Under the pieces are notes generated by a model. That model was given only the letters and a program-made list of their open reading frames with translations, searched no databases and had not been told where the DNA came from. Positions 17,832-27,499 of a DNA stretch of 64,000 nucleotides are shown piece after piece. Within the stretch, counting starts at the first letter, position 1. Each line of letters begins with the position of its first letter. A program made the position numbers and the translations under genes. This stretch comes from Arthrobacter sp. ZGTC412 (GTDB taxonomy: Bacteria > Actinomycetota > Actinomycetes > Actinomycetales > Micrococcaceae): the NCBI RefSeq assembly GCF_002929215.1, contig NZ_PJII01000002.1, positions 275,389 through 339,388 of the forward strand, read 5' to 3'.

Positions 17832-19550
17832 GTGACGCAGACCTCGACGCGGCCGGCCGGGGCCGAATACGCCACACCCCCGGCGTCCAGCAGTTCTTCC
17901 TCCGGAGCGGAGGACCAGCCCGGGACCCTCACTGCCCGGCCGTGGGTCAGCCGTCCCTCTGAAGCCTTTACGCCGGAGTCCCTGCGCGCGCGGCTGCTCG
18001 GGCCTGTGCAAAGCTGGCGGGACTACCCGCCGTCGCTGCGGCTTTGGTTTTTGCTGGTCCCGGTCCTGACCGCGGCAGCCGGCGCCGTCCTGCGGTTCGT
18101 CCGGCTGGAGACGCCGCACAAGCTGGTCTTTGACGAAACGTATTACGTCAAGGATGCCTACTCATACCTGATCAGCGGTTATGAGCGCAGCTGGCCGGAC
18201 AAGGCCAACGACTCCTTCAACGCCGGGAACCCGGGCATCCTTTTGGAGTCTCCCGAGTATGTAGTTCACCCCCCGGTGGGAAAGTGGATGATCGCCGCCG
18301 GCATGTCGGTCTTTGGCGCGGACAACTCCTTCGGTTGGCGCTTCGCCGCAGCACTGACCGGGACCCTGTCCATCCTGCTCCTGTCCCTGATAGCGCTGAA
18401 ACTCTTCCATTCACTTCCCCTGGCTGGTGCCGCCGGGCTTCTCCTGGCCGTGGATGGCCACCACCTGGTGATGTCTCGGACATCGTTGCTGGATATCTTC
18501 CTGATGTTCTGGATCCTCGCAGCGTTCGGCGCCTTGCTGATGGACCGGGATGACGGCCGACGGCGGCTCGCTGCCCGGCTGGGGACGGTTGCGTCCGCCA
18601 ACGGGGGACTTCCCACCACCGCGCAACTGCTGTCCGGGCCCTGGCTCGGCATCCGCTGGTGGCGGGTCGCAGCGGGGGTCTTCCTGGGGCTTGCCGTGGG
18701 AACCAAGTGGTCCGGCTTGTTCTTCCTGGCCGGTTTCGGCATCCTCACCGTCCTATGGGACCTCAGCGCACGGCGGGTGGCGGGGATCCGCGGCTGGATC
18801 AGCGGCGGCGTGATCAAGGACGGCATCCCGGCGTTCCTGAGCATGGTTCCGGTTGCCGCTCTTGTCTACACCGCCACCTGGACCGGCTGGTTCCGCTCAG
18901 ACAACGCCTACTTCCGCCGCTGGGCGCAGAGCAATCCGTCCGCCGAGTGGGGCTGGCTGCCGGATTCGGTCCGGTCCCTGGCGCATTACCATCTGGAAGC
19001 CTACAAGTTCCACCAGGGCCTGGGGTCCGAGCATCCGTATGAGGCAAGCGCCTGGAGCTGGCTGGTGATGGGCAGGCCGACGTCGTTCTTCTACGAATCA
19101 CCCGAGCGCGGCACTCCGGGCTGCGACGTGGACAAGTGCACGTCCGCCATCCTGTCCGTGGGAAATCCCATGATCTGGTGGGCGGCAGCCATATCGCTGG
19201 TGGTTCTCCTGTTCTGGTGGGCGGGACGCCGCGACTGGCGGGCCGGAGCGGTGCTGGCCGGGGTGGCCGCCGGGTACCTCCCGTGGTTCATGTACCCGGA
19301 GCGCACCATGTTCTACTTCTATGCGGTGTCCTTCGAACCGTTCCTGGTGCTGGCCCTCGTGTACTGCCTGGGGCTGGTGCTGGGCAGGACGACGGATCCG
19401 CGGTGGCGCCGCCGGTCCGGCCTGTACCTGGTGGCCCTGTTCGTGGCCGCCGCAGTCCTGCTGGCAGGCTACTTCTATCCCGTCTGGGCCGCCGAAATCA
19501 TCCCGTACCAGGAGTGGCGGCTCCGGATGTGGATGCCTTCCTGGATCTAG
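17832..19550 (+). CDS. pmt: Dolichyl-phosphate-mannose--protein mannosyltransferase
   Basis: Polytopic GT39 glycosyltransferase that transfers mannose from polyprenyl-phosphate-mannose to secreted proteins at the membrane. Membrane helices run from about residue 75 to the end. The first extracytoplasmic loop carries the key acidic pair in VFDETYYVKDAYSYL, followed by the Pro-rich HPPVGKWMI motif. A C-terminal FMYPERTMFYFYAVSFEPF segment is also typical. With the GTG at 17832 it is 572 aa; ATG at 17823 would add three residues. The first 60 residues are polar and cytoplasmic. Divergence from rsmI matches the Rv1002c/Rv1003 pair. Confidence 0.93.
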   Translation: MTQTSTRPAGAEYATPPASSSSSSGAEDQPGTLTARPWVSRPSEAFTPESLRARLLGPVQSWRDYPPSLRLWFLLVPVLTAAAGAVLRFVRLETPHKLVFDETYYVKDAYSYLISGYERSWPDKANDSFNAGNPGILLESPEYVVHPPVGKWMIAAGMSVFGADNSFGWRFAAALTGTLSILLLSLIALKLFHSLPLAGAAGLLLAVDGHHLVMSRTSLLDIFLMFWILAAFGALLMDRDDGRRRLAARLGTVASANGGLPTTAQLLSGPWLGIRWWRVAAGVFLGLAVGTKWSGLFFLAGFGILTVLWDLSARRVAGIRGWISGGVIKDGIPAFLSMVPVAALVYTATWTGWFRSDNAYFRRWAQSNPSAEWGWLPDSVRSLAHYHLEAYKFHQGLGSEHPYEASAWSWLVMGRPTSFFYESPERGTPGCDVDKCTSAILSVGNPMIWWAAAISLVVLLFWWAGRRDWRAGAVLAGVAAGYLPWFMYPERTMFYFYAVSFEPFLVLALVYCLGLVLGRTTDPRWRRRSGLYLVALFVAAAVLLAGYFYPVWAAEIIPYQEWRLRMWMPSWI

Positions 19551-19615
19551 GGCAGGATGGCAGGAGACCTTGACAGAGCCGCTGCCGCGGCATGGCAGCG
19601 GAACGGAGACCTGCT

Positions 19616-21442
19616 GTGAGGGAAGCAAGCACCGAACTGCTGGTTGAGCTTGATGCCGCCAGCAACGTCACGGATTTATTGCTCGAGCAGCAGGCCGCCA
19701 ATCCTGCCCGGGCCCTTTACTTGCGCAAGGGGCCCAACGGCTGGTTTGACGTGACCGCGCAGAAGTTCCTGCAGGATGTCAGCGCCCTTGCCAAGGGCCT
19801 GATCGCGGGCGGCCTCGAACCCGGCGACACCGTGGCGGTTATGTCCGCCACCTCCTACGAATGGACGCTGGTGGATTTCGCCGTCTGGTTTGCCGGCGGC
19901 GTCACCGTTCCCATTTACGAAACGTCATCAGCCGGCCAGGTGGAGTGGATCCTCCATGACGCCGGCGTGCGGCGCGTCTTCGCCGAGGACCGTGCCAAGG
20001 TGAAGCTGGTGACCGGCGTCCTGGCCGGTTCCGAACTCCTCCGTGACCGGCTTATCAACGTGGTCCGCATGGACTTCGAGGGCGAAGCCCCGGACCTCGC
20101 GAGCCTGGCCGCCGCCGGAACCGGTGTCACCGACGGGGAGCTGGAACGGCACCGGAGCCGGGCAGGGCTGGATGACGTCGCCTCCCTGGTGTACACCTCG
20201 GGCACCACGGGCAAACCCAAAGGCTGCGAAATCACCCACGGCAACTTCGCCCTGGTGGCCCGGAACATCGTCGCTTTCCTCCCGGAATTGCTGCTCCAGG
20301 ACCAAGCCCGCACGCTGATGTTCCTGCCGCTCGCACACGTCCTCGCCCGGGCGGTCCAGGTGGTCAGCCTCACGGCCGGCGCCACGCTTGGGCACACGGG
20401 GGCCGCCCAGCTCCTCGAGGACCTGGCAACGTTCCGGCCCACGTTCCTGCTGGTGGTTCCGCGGATTTTCGAGAAGGTCCGTGCCACCGCGGGGCACAAG
20501 GCAGCAGTGGGCGGCAAGGCACGGCTTTTCAGAGCCGCCTCGGCAACTGCCATTGAGCACTCGCAGGAGGAGGACAAGCGCGGCCGGGGCGAGGGCAACG
20601 GCCCCGGGCTGCCTTGCCGGATCCGCCGCGGGATCTTCGACAGGCTGCTCTACGCCCGGCTCCGCCACGCCTTCGGCGGCCACGTGGGATACACCGTATC
20701 CGGCGCCAGTGCCTTGGCAACGGACGACGCCCACTTCTTCCGGGGCGCGGGGATTCCTGTCTTGGAAGGCTACGGCCTGACCGAGACCACCGCGCCGTGC
20801 ACCGTCAACACGCCCTCCCGCACACGGGTAAGTTCAGTGGGGATCCCCATCCCCGGCACCACCGTCCGGGTAGCCGAGGACGGCGAGATCCTGGTCAAGG
20901 GCATCGGCGTCTTCCGGGGTTACCACGCCGACCAGGCGGCGAACGCAGAGGCTTTTGTGGATGGCTTCTTCCGCACCGGCGACCTCGGGCAGCTTGACTC
21001 CCAGGGGTTCCTGACCATCACGGGCAGGAAGAAGGACCTGCTGGTGACCGCCGGCGGCAAAAATGTTGCCCCCGGGCCGCTGGAGGAACGGATCCGCGCC
21101 CATCAACTGGTGGCCCATGCGGTGGTAGTGGGTGACGGAAAGCCCTTTGTCTCGGCGCTCGTGAGCCTGGACCCGGAAGGCCTCGAGAACTGGCGCTCCG
21201 AGCAGGGACTGCCCGCCCTTGCTGTCCGGGACGCCGTCACGGACCCGCAGGTGGCCGCAGCAATACGGGAGGCGGTGGACCAGGCAAACCAGCTGGTGTC
21301 CAAGGCAGAATCAATCCGAAAATTCACTGTGCTGGACGCCCAGTTCACGGTCGGTTCAGGACACCTGACGCCTTCGCTCAAACTGAAGCGCTCCGCCGTC
21401 GTGCATGACTACGAAAGCGAAATCGCCAAACTTTACTCCTGA
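19616..21442 (+). CDS. Long-chain acyl-CoA synthetase (AMP-forming)
   Basis: ANL-superfamily enzyme activating fatty acids with ATP and CoA; FadD15-like. 608 aa. The phosphate-binding loop VYTSGTTGKPKGCEITHGN is at about residue 190, the substrate motif EGYGLTETTAP at about 383, and the hinge/C-terminal motif GRKKDLLVTAGGKNVAPG at about 470. The GTG at 19616 is chosen because GGAG lies 7 bases upstream; an ATG at 19592 has no ribosome-binding site. Its 3' end overlaps the convergent DUF1461 gene by 10 bases. The exact fatty acid is unknown. Confidence 0.88.
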   Translation: MREASTELLVELDAASNVTDLLLEQQAANPARALYLRKGPNGWFDVTAQKFLQDVSALAKGLIAGGLEPGDTVAVMSATSYEWTLVDFAVWFAGGVTVPIYETSSAGQVEWILHDAGVRRVFAEDRAKVKLVTGVLAGSELLRDRLINVVRMDFEGEAPDLASLAAAGTGVTDGELERHRSRAGLDDVASLVYTSGTTGKPKGCEITHGNFALVARNIVAFLPELLLQDQARTLMFLPLAHVLARAVQVVSLTAGATLGHTGAAQLLEDLATFRPTFLLVVPRIFEKVRATAGHKAAVGGKARLFRAASATAIEHSQEEDKRGRGEGNGPGLPCRIRRGIFDRLLYARLRHAFGGHVGYTVSGASALATDDAHFFRGAGIPVLEGYGLTETTAPCTVNTPSRTRVSSVGIPIPGTTVRVAEDGEILVKGIGVFRGYHADQAANAEAFVDGFFRTGDLGQLDSQGFLTITGRKKDLLVTAGGKNVAPGPLEERIRAHQLVAHAVVVGDGKPFVSALVSLDPEGLENWRSEQGLPALAVRDAVTDPQVAAAIREAVDQANQLVSKAESIRKFTVLDAQFTVGSGHLTPSLKLKRSAVVHDYESEIAKLYS

Positions 21443-22608
21443 CCGGCTGCCTGATCGGCTGCCGCGGGTTCGTCCTTGACGAGGCCGCGGCGCCGCCGGG
21501 TGGGCCAGGTGAGGATCAGCGTGACGAGCGCTGTCAACAGCACCAGGCCCGCGATCACAATCCCGGCGTCGACCCAGAACTGGCCGGGGAACAGCCGGAT
21601 CAGGGTGTCATCCAGGCTGAACGTCCAGGAACCATCGGCAAAGAAGATTCGGTGGAACTCGGTAAAGAACTGCTGCCAGCCCAGCACTGCCAGCGAACCC
21701 AGTCCCAGGATCAGGACCAGCGTGATGATCGAGCCGGCGAACAGGCCCCTGCGGACTCCCCCGGTGCTTCGCTTACGCAGGTAGAGGACAGCGATGAGAC
21801 TCACCAGGACCAGCAGCACGCCAGCACCGAAGGTGGAGAGGATCACCAGCTTAACGTCCGCCATGTGGCTGACTTCGCCGTCCTTGAACAGCTTGTCACC
21901 GCTGCGGTGCACCAGGTCGCCCAGGTAGCGCGGGCCGGACCAGTTGCTGAGGTAGTCGACGGCGTACGAGCCGTAGGTCATCCTGTCGTCGGTGCTGAAC
22001 CCGTAGCCGTCGCCGGGAAATCCGGGGCGGTTGTACTCCACCCACAGGAACAGCGGGCTGGTCACTGCACGTACCGCAAGGATGAGCAGGATCAGTGGGA
22101 AGAAGATGGCAAGCAGGACCTGCATCAGCCGCGGGGCTACCGGCTTGGCGTTGGCTGCGCTCTCACGCTGTGCGTTGCGGCGCTCCACCTCTTCCTCGGG
22201 CGGACGGACCTGCAACGCGGACGTTGGGAGCGGTTCCTTGAAAACAGGCGAGCTGCCACGTAAGGACGCGGGTTCCGCATCTGCGACGGCGGCCTCTGCG
22301 GCTTTCCGGTCGGCCCGGCTCTCCGGCTGGGCGGCTTTGCGGGCCTCCGGAGCCGCGGCGGCTGTCGCAGTTGAGCCGGCGGCCGCAGTCCCGGTGCTGA
22401 CCGGAGTCGTTGCCTTCCCGCCCCCGGCTGATTCGCCCCGCGCTTCAGCGGGCGACTCATCGAAACTGTCCGCCGCAGAACTGCCGGTGCCCGTACCGGC
22501 GGGAGTCATCCAGGAAAACGCCGGCTCGTCAGAGTCCCCTGACGTGTCCAGGACTGGTTCCGGCTGCGGCTCGGCGCGCCTGGCGCGGGCAGGAGTTTCG
22601 TCTTTCAC
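21433..22608 (-). CDS. DUF1461 (TIGR01906) integral membrane protein
   Basis: 391 aa. The first about 150 residues are Ala/Ser/Thr/Pro-rich and probably disordered cytoplasm. Then come four membrane helices (about 168-188, 250-275, 292-318 and 345-372), with an extracytoplasmic loop containing GYGFSTDDRMTYGSYAVDYL, the most conserved part of the family. Ends in a short basic tail. Function is unknown. Confidence 0.8.
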   Translation of the reverse strand: MKDETPARARRAEPQPEPVLDTSGDSDEPAFSWMTPAGTGTGSSAADSFDESPAEARGESAGGGKATTPVSTGTAAAGSTATAAAAPEARKAAQPESRADRKAAEAAVADAEPASLRGSSPVFKEPLPTSALQVRPPEEEVERRNAQRESAANAKPVAPRLMQVLLAIFFPLILLILAVRAVTSPLFLWVEYNRPGFPGDGYGFSTDDRMTYGSYAVDYLSNWSGPRYLGDLVHRSGDKLFKDGEVSHMADVKLVILSTFGAGVLLVLVSLIAVLYLRKRSTGGVRRGLFAGSIITLVLILGLGSLAVLGWQQFFTEFHRIFFADGSWTFSLDDTLIRLFPGQFWVDAGIVIAGLVLLTALVTLILTWPTRRRRGLVKDEPAAADQAAGQE

Positions 22609-22745
22609 AGCAGCGTCACTTCCGTTGGGCTTCCGCGCCAGGTTCTGGTCCGCCGGCGCGCTTTATCTGTTGACGAGCCTACCGTCCGGGCTTCCGGCCG
22701 GGCGAGGAACCACCCCGGAGGGATTACAACGATTCAGGCATCGCT

Positions 22746-23738
22746 TTACACGGCGATTTCCGAATAACCTGCGTCCTCGCGGCGCAGGTCGCCGCACTCC
22801 CCCGCGAGGTAGGCGGGCCGTCCGCAGGCGAAGACATACAGCCAGTAGGCAGCCAGCACGGCGGCCCCGATGGCGATCTTTGCCCAGACCGGCAGTGCGC
22901 TGGGGGTAACGAACCCTTCCACCAGTCCGGAAACGAACAGCACCAGGACCAGTCCCAGGGCTACCGTGATCAGGGACCTGCCCTCCTCGGCCACGGCCCG
23001 GCCGCGGGTGCGCGGCCCCGGCGACACCATCGCCCAGAAGATCCGGAGTCCTGCGGCGCAGGCAATGAACACTGCGGTGAGTTCCATCAGGCCGTGCGGC
23101 AGGATGTAGCTGTAGAAGACGTCGGACTTTCCGGCGGCCGCGAAGATGCCGGCGGCGATACCAACCCCTTGGGCGTTGCTGAACAGGATCATCGGCACCC
23201 ACACTCCCGTGATCCCCAGGGCCACTGCCTGTGCGCTGATCCAGGCGTTGTTGGTCCAGACGGCTCCGGCGAAAGACGCGGCGGGGTTCTCCGAGTAATA
23301 GTCGATGAAGTCTTCCTCGACGTACTGCTTGGCGGCCGCCTCGGAGGCCACCGCCCGCAGGGCCTCAGGGGAGGTGCCGATCCAGAGCGCGTAGGCCGCG
23401 CCGATGAGGACAAAGGCCGCCCCACAAGCCAGGGTGAGCCAGGTGAGCCGGTAGAAGGCGGCCGGAAGGGCCACCACAAAAAACCGCGCCAGGTCCTCCA
23501 TCACGTTGGACCTCGCACCGGTAAAACGGGTCCGCGCCTGGGCAAGGGTCGCGGACAGGGAGGCGGACAGGCCGCTCTCCGGGGCCAGCGACCGGATGAG
23601 GGAAAGGTGAGAGGACGTGGACTGGTACAGCGTCAGCAGTTCATCTGCTTCCGGCCCGCTGAGCCGGCCTTTGTAGGCAAGCTCGTGCAGCCGGGACCAC
23701 TTGTCCGCGTTGACGGCGGAGAATGCGTCCATATCCAC
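22746..23738 (-). CDS. SpoIIM-like (stage II sporulation protein M family) membrane protein
   Basis: 330 aa. A soluble helical N-terminus (about 1-100) is followed by five or six membrane helices. The GFVTPS and SYILPHGLMEL segments (the PHGxxEL motif) are the family mark. In Bacillus SpoIIM serves septal peptidoglycan removal; in non-sporulating actinobacteria the role is unknown and it often neighbours RDD proteins, as here, where the two are divergent. The GTG at 23738 is 6 bases after a TAGGCT -10 box, and an in-frame ATG two codons later is possible. Confidence 0.86.
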   Translation of the reverse strand: MDMDAFSAVNADKWSRLHELAYKGRLSGPEADELLTLYQSTSSHLSLIRSLAPESGLSASLSATLAQARTRFTGARSNVMEDLARFFVVALPAAFYRLTWLTLACGAAFVLIGAAYALWIGTSPEALRAVASEAAAKQYVEEDFIDYYSENPAASFAGAVWTNNAWISAQAVALGITGVWVPMILFSNAQGVGIAAGIFAAAGKSDVFYSYILPHGLMELTAVFIACAAGLRIFWAMVSPGPRTRGRAVAEEGRSLITVALGLVLVLFVSGLVEGFVTPSALPVWAKIAIGAAVLAAYWLYVFACGRPAYLAGECGDLRREDAGYSEIAV

Positions 23739-23744
23739 GGCACC

Positions 23745-23750
23745 AGCCTA
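23745..23750 (-). promoter_or_regulatory. -10 box of the SpoIIM-like gene (leaderless)
   Basis: TAGGCT on the minus strand, ending 6 bases before the GTG start. Confidence 0.5.
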
Positions 23751-23761
23751 GCGGCCCGCCA

Positions 23762-23767
23762 TAGACT
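23762..23767 (+). promoter_or_regulatory. -10 box of the RDD gene
   Basis: TAGACT on the plus strand. With initiation 6-7 bases downstream it leaves about 30 bases of leader containing AGGAAC before the GTG at 23804, so this gene, unlike its divergent partner, would use a ribosome-binding site. Confidence 0.4.
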
Positions 23768-23803
23768 ATGAGCGTCCCATCAGCCGCGAGGAACAGGAAC
23801 AGT

Positions 23804-24604
23804 GTGAGTTCGATAATCACCGGCGAAGCCGTGGTCCTGGAACTCCGCCCCGCGTCCTTTGCAGCCCGGGCGCTGGGCCTGCTCCTGGACATGGCCATGA
23901 GCATCATTTTGCTGGTGGTGATCCTGATTGGAGTTACGGCCGCGGGCGAAGACCTCGACGATGCGGCGATGCGGGCCCTCGTGGTGGCCAGTGTGGTTTT
24001 CTGCCTGGTGATTGTTCCAGTGGCCGTGGAGACCCTGAGCCGCGGGCTCTCGCTTGGCAAGCTCGCAGCAGGCCTCCGGGTAGTGCGGGAGGACGGCGGC
24101 GCCATCCGGTTCCGCCACGCACTCATCCGCGGGCTGACCGGCTTCCTCGAAATTTACCTGACCTTCGGAGGGCTGGCCATCGCTGTGGCCCTGTTCAATG
24201 ACAGGTCGCGCCGGCTGGGCGACCTGATGGCCGGGACTTACGCCATCCGCAGCCGGGTCCCGGTTGAAGAATCTCCGCCGGTGCTTGTTCCGCCCCGGCT
24301 CCGGTCCTGGGCAACGGCGGCGGATATCGGCCGGATTCCGGATGCGACGGCGCGCCGGGCATCCCAGTTCATCCGCCAGGCCGGCCGGATGGCACCACTG
24401 TCCAGGGCCGGCATGGCCAAGTCGATCGCAACGGAGCTCGCTGCCCACGTGGCCCCGCCGCCGCCTGCCGGGACCAGCCCCGATGACTACCTCGCCGCCG
24501 TCGTGGCGGAGCGGCGGAGCAGGGAGCTCGCCCGGTTGTCCCAGGCACGACGGCGGAGCGTGGAGACGGGTGAGCGGCTGCACCGGCTGCCGTTCGGCAG
24601 CTGA
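23804..24604 (+). CDS. RDD family membrane protein
   Basis: 266 aa from the GTG at 23804 (AGGA 6 bases upstream); an ATG at 23768 touches the -10 box and is less likely. The RDD domain spans two or three membrane helices: ARALGLLLDMAMSIILL opens it (Arg and Asp of the RDD name) and GDLMAGTYAIRSR closes it at about residue 146. The C-terminal about 110 residues are soluble and rich in Arg/Ala. RDD proteins have been linked to ion transport, but the role here is unknown. Convergent with the L,D-transpeptidase gene, 3 bases apart. Confidence 0.85.
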   Translation: MSSIITGEAVVLELRPASFAARALGLLLDMAMSIILLVVILIGVTAAGEDLDDAAMRALVVASVVFCLVIVPVAVETLSRGLSLGKLAAGLRVVREDGGAIRFRHALIRGLTGFLEIYLTFGGLAIAVALFNDRSRRLGDLMAGTYAIRSRVPVEESPPVLVPPRLRSWATAADIGRIPDATARRASQFIRQAGRMAPLSRAGMAKSIATELAAHVAPPPPAGTSPDDYLAAVVAERRSRELARLSQARRRSVETGERLHRLPFGS

Positions 24605-24607
24605 GAG

Positions 24608-25846
24608 CTAGTTGGCGTATTCGCTCCACGGGATGTTCCAGTCGCCGAACCCATCGTCGTGTGCTGCGTAGTCGCCTTCAGTATTGACGATCCGGACCAC
24701 ATCGCCGGTGCCCATGTTGTTGAAGACCCAGGCGGCGCCGTCGGGGGCGAAGCCGATGCAGCCGTGCGAGACGTTGGTGTTGCCGATAAAGGGGAAGGCG
24801 GACGGCAGGGCCTGGTGGATGTAGGCGCCGCTGAGGGTAAGCCGGATGGTGTATTCCACGTCGACGTTCCCGTAGTAGGCCGGATCGTCGGGCTTCAGCC
24901 CGATGCTCGAGGCCCGGAAGTGGTCGTAGCGGTTCTTTTCCATCAGCACGCCGTAGCCGCGTGCGGACGGGAACCGCTTGTCCCCCATGCTCACCGGCAG
25001 CGTCTTGACCACTTGGTCATTGACGCTGAGGGTGAAGGTGTGGGCCGCTGCGTCCGCCACCGCCACCTTCTTGTCGCCGATGGAAACGTTCACCTTTTTG
25101 TTGAAGTTGGCGATCTGGCCGTTGCCCAGGTCCACGCCGAACAGCTGCATGTCCATGGTGATGGTGGAGTTTGCCGCCCAGAAGTTTTCCGCCCGGTACC
25201 GGACCATGGTGTCGCTGTGCCAGTGGAAGGCGCCCACCTGACCGGCGCTGCTGGTGATGCTGATGGCCTTTTCCACGGCTTCGCGGTTGACCACCGGTTC
25301 ACTGAAGATGACCTGCAGCGGCTGCCCGACGCCCACCTTCATGCCGTCCAGAGGGTAGATGGCCGCATCTGCCTCGTGGGAACTGGAAACCGTGCTGAAC
25401 GACTGCGTGGTGCTGGTCTCGCGTCCGGCACCATCCTTCACCACGTAGGTGTAGCTGTAGTCCGTGTTGAACTTCAGCGGACCGGACGCCGTCCAGCCTG
25501 TCCCCGCGGCGTCGATGCTGCCCTCCACCGTCTCGCCGGAAGTGCTGGTCAGGGTGACGCGTTCAATCGTGCCGTCGGCCACCTTCAGTGACACCGGGGC
25601 AGCCGGGTTCACCTGCTTGGCGCCGTTGGCGGGCGCGGCGTCGAGCTTTACCGGCGCAATGACCGGCGCGGCGACGCCGGGCGATGTCCTGACGGCGGAC
25701 CCTGCCTCGGATTCGATGGCTCCGCGGGCAATTCCCGGTGCCACTGCAGCGAACACGCCGCCCACAGCGGCGAGGAGGCACACAGCCACCACCACAAGTA
25801 TTTTTTTCACACGACCCGGCCGGCGGGATTGGACTTCGGGCTCCAT
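24608..25846 (-). CDS. L,D-transpeptidase (YkuD) with Ig-like domains
   Basis: Makes 3-3 peptidoglycan crosslinks or attaches proteins to the wall. 412 aa. N-terminal membrane anchor at about residues 15-35 without a clear lipobox Cys, two Ig-like domains (about 55-275), then the YkuD domain with catalytic motif NVSHGCIGFAP at about residue 370 (active Cys in SHGC). This is the layout of mycobacterial LdtMt2-type enzymes. The ATG is 6 bases after a TAGGAT -10 box. Confidence 0.93.
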   Translation of the reverse strand: MEPEVQSRRPGRVKKILVVVAVCLLAAVGGVFAAVAPGIARGAIESEAGSAVRTSPGVAAPVIAPVKLDAAPANGAKQVNPAAPVSLKVADGTIERVTLTSTSGETVEGSIDAAGTGWTASGPLKFNTDYSYTYVVKDGAGRETSTTQSFSTVSSSHEADAAIYPLDGMKVGVGQPLQVIFSEPVVNREAVEKAISITSSAGQVGAFHWHSDTMVRYRAENFWAANSTITMDMQLFGVDLGNGQIANFNKKVNVSIGDKKVAVADAAAHTFTLSVNDQVVKTLPVSMGDKRFPSARGYGVLMEKNRYDHFRASSIGLKPDDPAYYGNVDVEYTIRLTLSGAYIHQALPSAFPFIGNTNVSHGCIGFAPDGAAWVFNNMGTGDVVRIVNTEGDYAAHDDGFGDWNIPWSEYAN

Positions 25847-25852
25847 ATTTTG

Positions 25853-25858
25853 ATCCTA
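25853..25858 (-). promoter_or_regulatory. -10 box of the L,D-transpeptidase gene (leaderless)
   Basis: TAGGAT on the minus strand, ending 6 bases before the ATG. Confidence 0.5.
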
Positions 25859-25874
25859 GGCGCAGAAAGTAACA

Positions 25875-25899
25875 GCCCGGGCGCTCTGGGCGCCCGGGC
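25875..25899 (-). terminator. Terminator of ahcY
   Basis: Perfect 10-base GC-only stem (25875-25884 with 25890-25899) around loop TCTGG, 11 bases after the ahcY stop; it separates ahcY from the L,D-transpeptidase promoter. Confidence 0.65.
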
Positions 25900-25909
25900 A
25901 CTTTGCTTC

Positions 25910-27397
25910 TTAGTAACGATAGTGCTCGGGCTTGTACGGGCCGGCGACGTCCAGATCCAAGTACTCAGCCTGGTCCTTGGTCAGTTCGGTCAACTCCACG
26001 CCGAGGGCGTCCAGGTGCAGGCGGGCCACCTTTTCGTCCAGGACCTTGGGCAGGACGTAGACCTGGTTCTCGTACTCGCGCTCCCCCTCGGGCTGGTCCT
26101 TCTTGGTCCACAGCTCAATCTGGGCGATGGTCTGGTTGGCGAACGAGTTGCTCATCACGAAGGACGGGTGGCCGGTGGCGTTGCCCAGGTTCAGCAGGCG
26201 GCCTTCGGAAAGGACAATGATGGAACGGCTGGCCTCTCCCGTGGCCGGGTTCTCCTCGAACACCCATTCGTGGACCTGCGGCTTGATTTCCACCTTCTTG
26301 ATGCCGGGGATCCGGGCGAGTCCGGCCATGTCGATCTCGTTGTCGAAGTGGCCAATGTTGCCCACGATCGCCTTGTTCTTCATGCCCGCCATGTGCTCGG
26401 CCATGATGACGTCCTTGTTGCCAGTGGTGGTGATGAAGATATCGCCCTGGGCCAGGACGGACTCCAGCTTGGCCACCTGGTAACCGTCCATGGCCGCCTG
26501 CAGGGCGCAGATGGGGTCGATTTCGGTGACGATCACGCGTGAACCCTGGCCGCGCAGTGCCTCCGCGGCACCCTTGCCGACGTCGCCATAGCCGCACACG
26601 ACAGCGACCTTGCCGCCCATGAGCACATCAGTGGCACGGTTGAGGCCGTCCGGGAGCGAGTGCCGGATCCCGTACTTGTTGTCGAACTTGCTCTTGGTAA
26701 CGGAGTCGTTGACATTGATCGCGGGGAAGAGCAGCTTGCCCTGTTCAGCCAGCTGGTACAGGCGATGGACACCGGTGGTGGTTTCTTCGCTGACACCCTT
26801 GATGGTGGCGGCCGTGCGGGTCCACTTGTGCGGGTCTGCTGCGAGCGAACGGCGGAGGACATCAAGGAAGATGCCGTACTCTTCGGAATCCGTCGGGTCG
26901 GCGGACGGGACGTTGCCCACTGCCTCGAACTCGGCGCCCTTGTGCACCAGCATGGTGGCGTCGCCGCCGTCGTCAAGGATCATGTTGGGGCCGAGCTCCG
27001 GGTTGGCCTCCGCGCCGGGCCAGGTGAGGATCTGCTCGGCGGTCCACCAGTATTCCTCGAGCGTTTCGCCCTTCCACGCGAACACCGGAACACCCTGCGG
27101 GTCCTCCACGGTGCCTTTCCCCACCACTACGGCAGCGGCGGCCTCATCCTGGGTGGAGAAGATGTTGCAGGAAGCCCAGCGGACCTCGGCGCCCAGGGCG
27201 GTGAGGGTTTCGATCAGCACCGCGGTCTGCACCGTCATGTGCAGCGATCCCGCGATCCGTGCACCCTTAAGCGGCTGGGTGGGTCCGAATTCCTCGCGGA
27301 GGGACATCAGGCCGGGCATTTCATGCTCTGCAAGGCGGATCTGGTGCCTGCCCGCCTCGGCCAGCGAGATGTCGGCAACCTTGTAATCAAAAGCCAT
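25910..27397 (-). CDS. ahcY: Adenosylhomocysteinase
   Basis: NAD-dependent hydrolysis of S-adenosylhomocysteine to adenosine and homocysteine, clearing the by-product of methylation. 495 aa, the long bacterial form with the roughly 40-residue insert. Key segments: [14 protein letters not shown] (about residue 93), the substrate-binding [13 protein letters not shown], the NAD loop [15 protein letters not shown], and the C-terminal KPEHYRY that contacts cofactor. AAGGA precedes the ATG by 7-8 bases. The 102 bases between it and the Trm112-like gene contain a GC-rich hairpin but not a convincing SAH riboswitch core. Confidence 0.97.
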   Translation of the reverse strand: MAFDYKVADISLAEAGRHQIRLAEHEMPGLMSLREEFGPTQPLKGARIAGSLHMTVQTAVLIETLTALGAEVRWASCNIFSTQDEAAAAVVVGKGTVEDPQGVPVFAWKGETLEEYWWTAEQILTWPGAEANPELGPNMILDDGGDATMLVHKGAEFEAVGNVPSADPTDSEEYGIFLDVLRRSLAADPHKWTRTAATIKGVSEETTTGVHRLYQLAEQGKLLFPAINVNDSVTKSKFDNKYGIRHSLPDGLNRATDVLMGGKVAVVCGYGDVGKGAAEALRGQGSRVIVTEIDPICALQAAMDGYQVAKLESVLAQGDIFITTTGNKDVIMAEHMAGMKNKAIVGNIGHFDNEIDMAGLARIPGIKKVEIKPQVHEWVFEENPATGEASRSIIVLSEGRLLNLGNATGHPSFVMSNSFANQTIAQIELWTKKDQPEGEREYENQVYVLPKVLDEKVARLHLDALGVELTELTKDQAEYLDLDVAGPYKPEHYRY

Positions 27398-27499
27398 GGA
27401 TGAATCCTTTACTTTGTCCGGCGGTGGGGCCGGGTGCTGCTTGCGGCGCCCGGTCCGGGAACCGCGGCATGGGTGCCTGTGGTCTGTGTTGGCGGAGGG

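Noticed and set aside
27398-27499. SAH riboswitch before ahcY
   Set aside because: A GC-rich hairpin is present but the conserved SAH-binding core is not visible.
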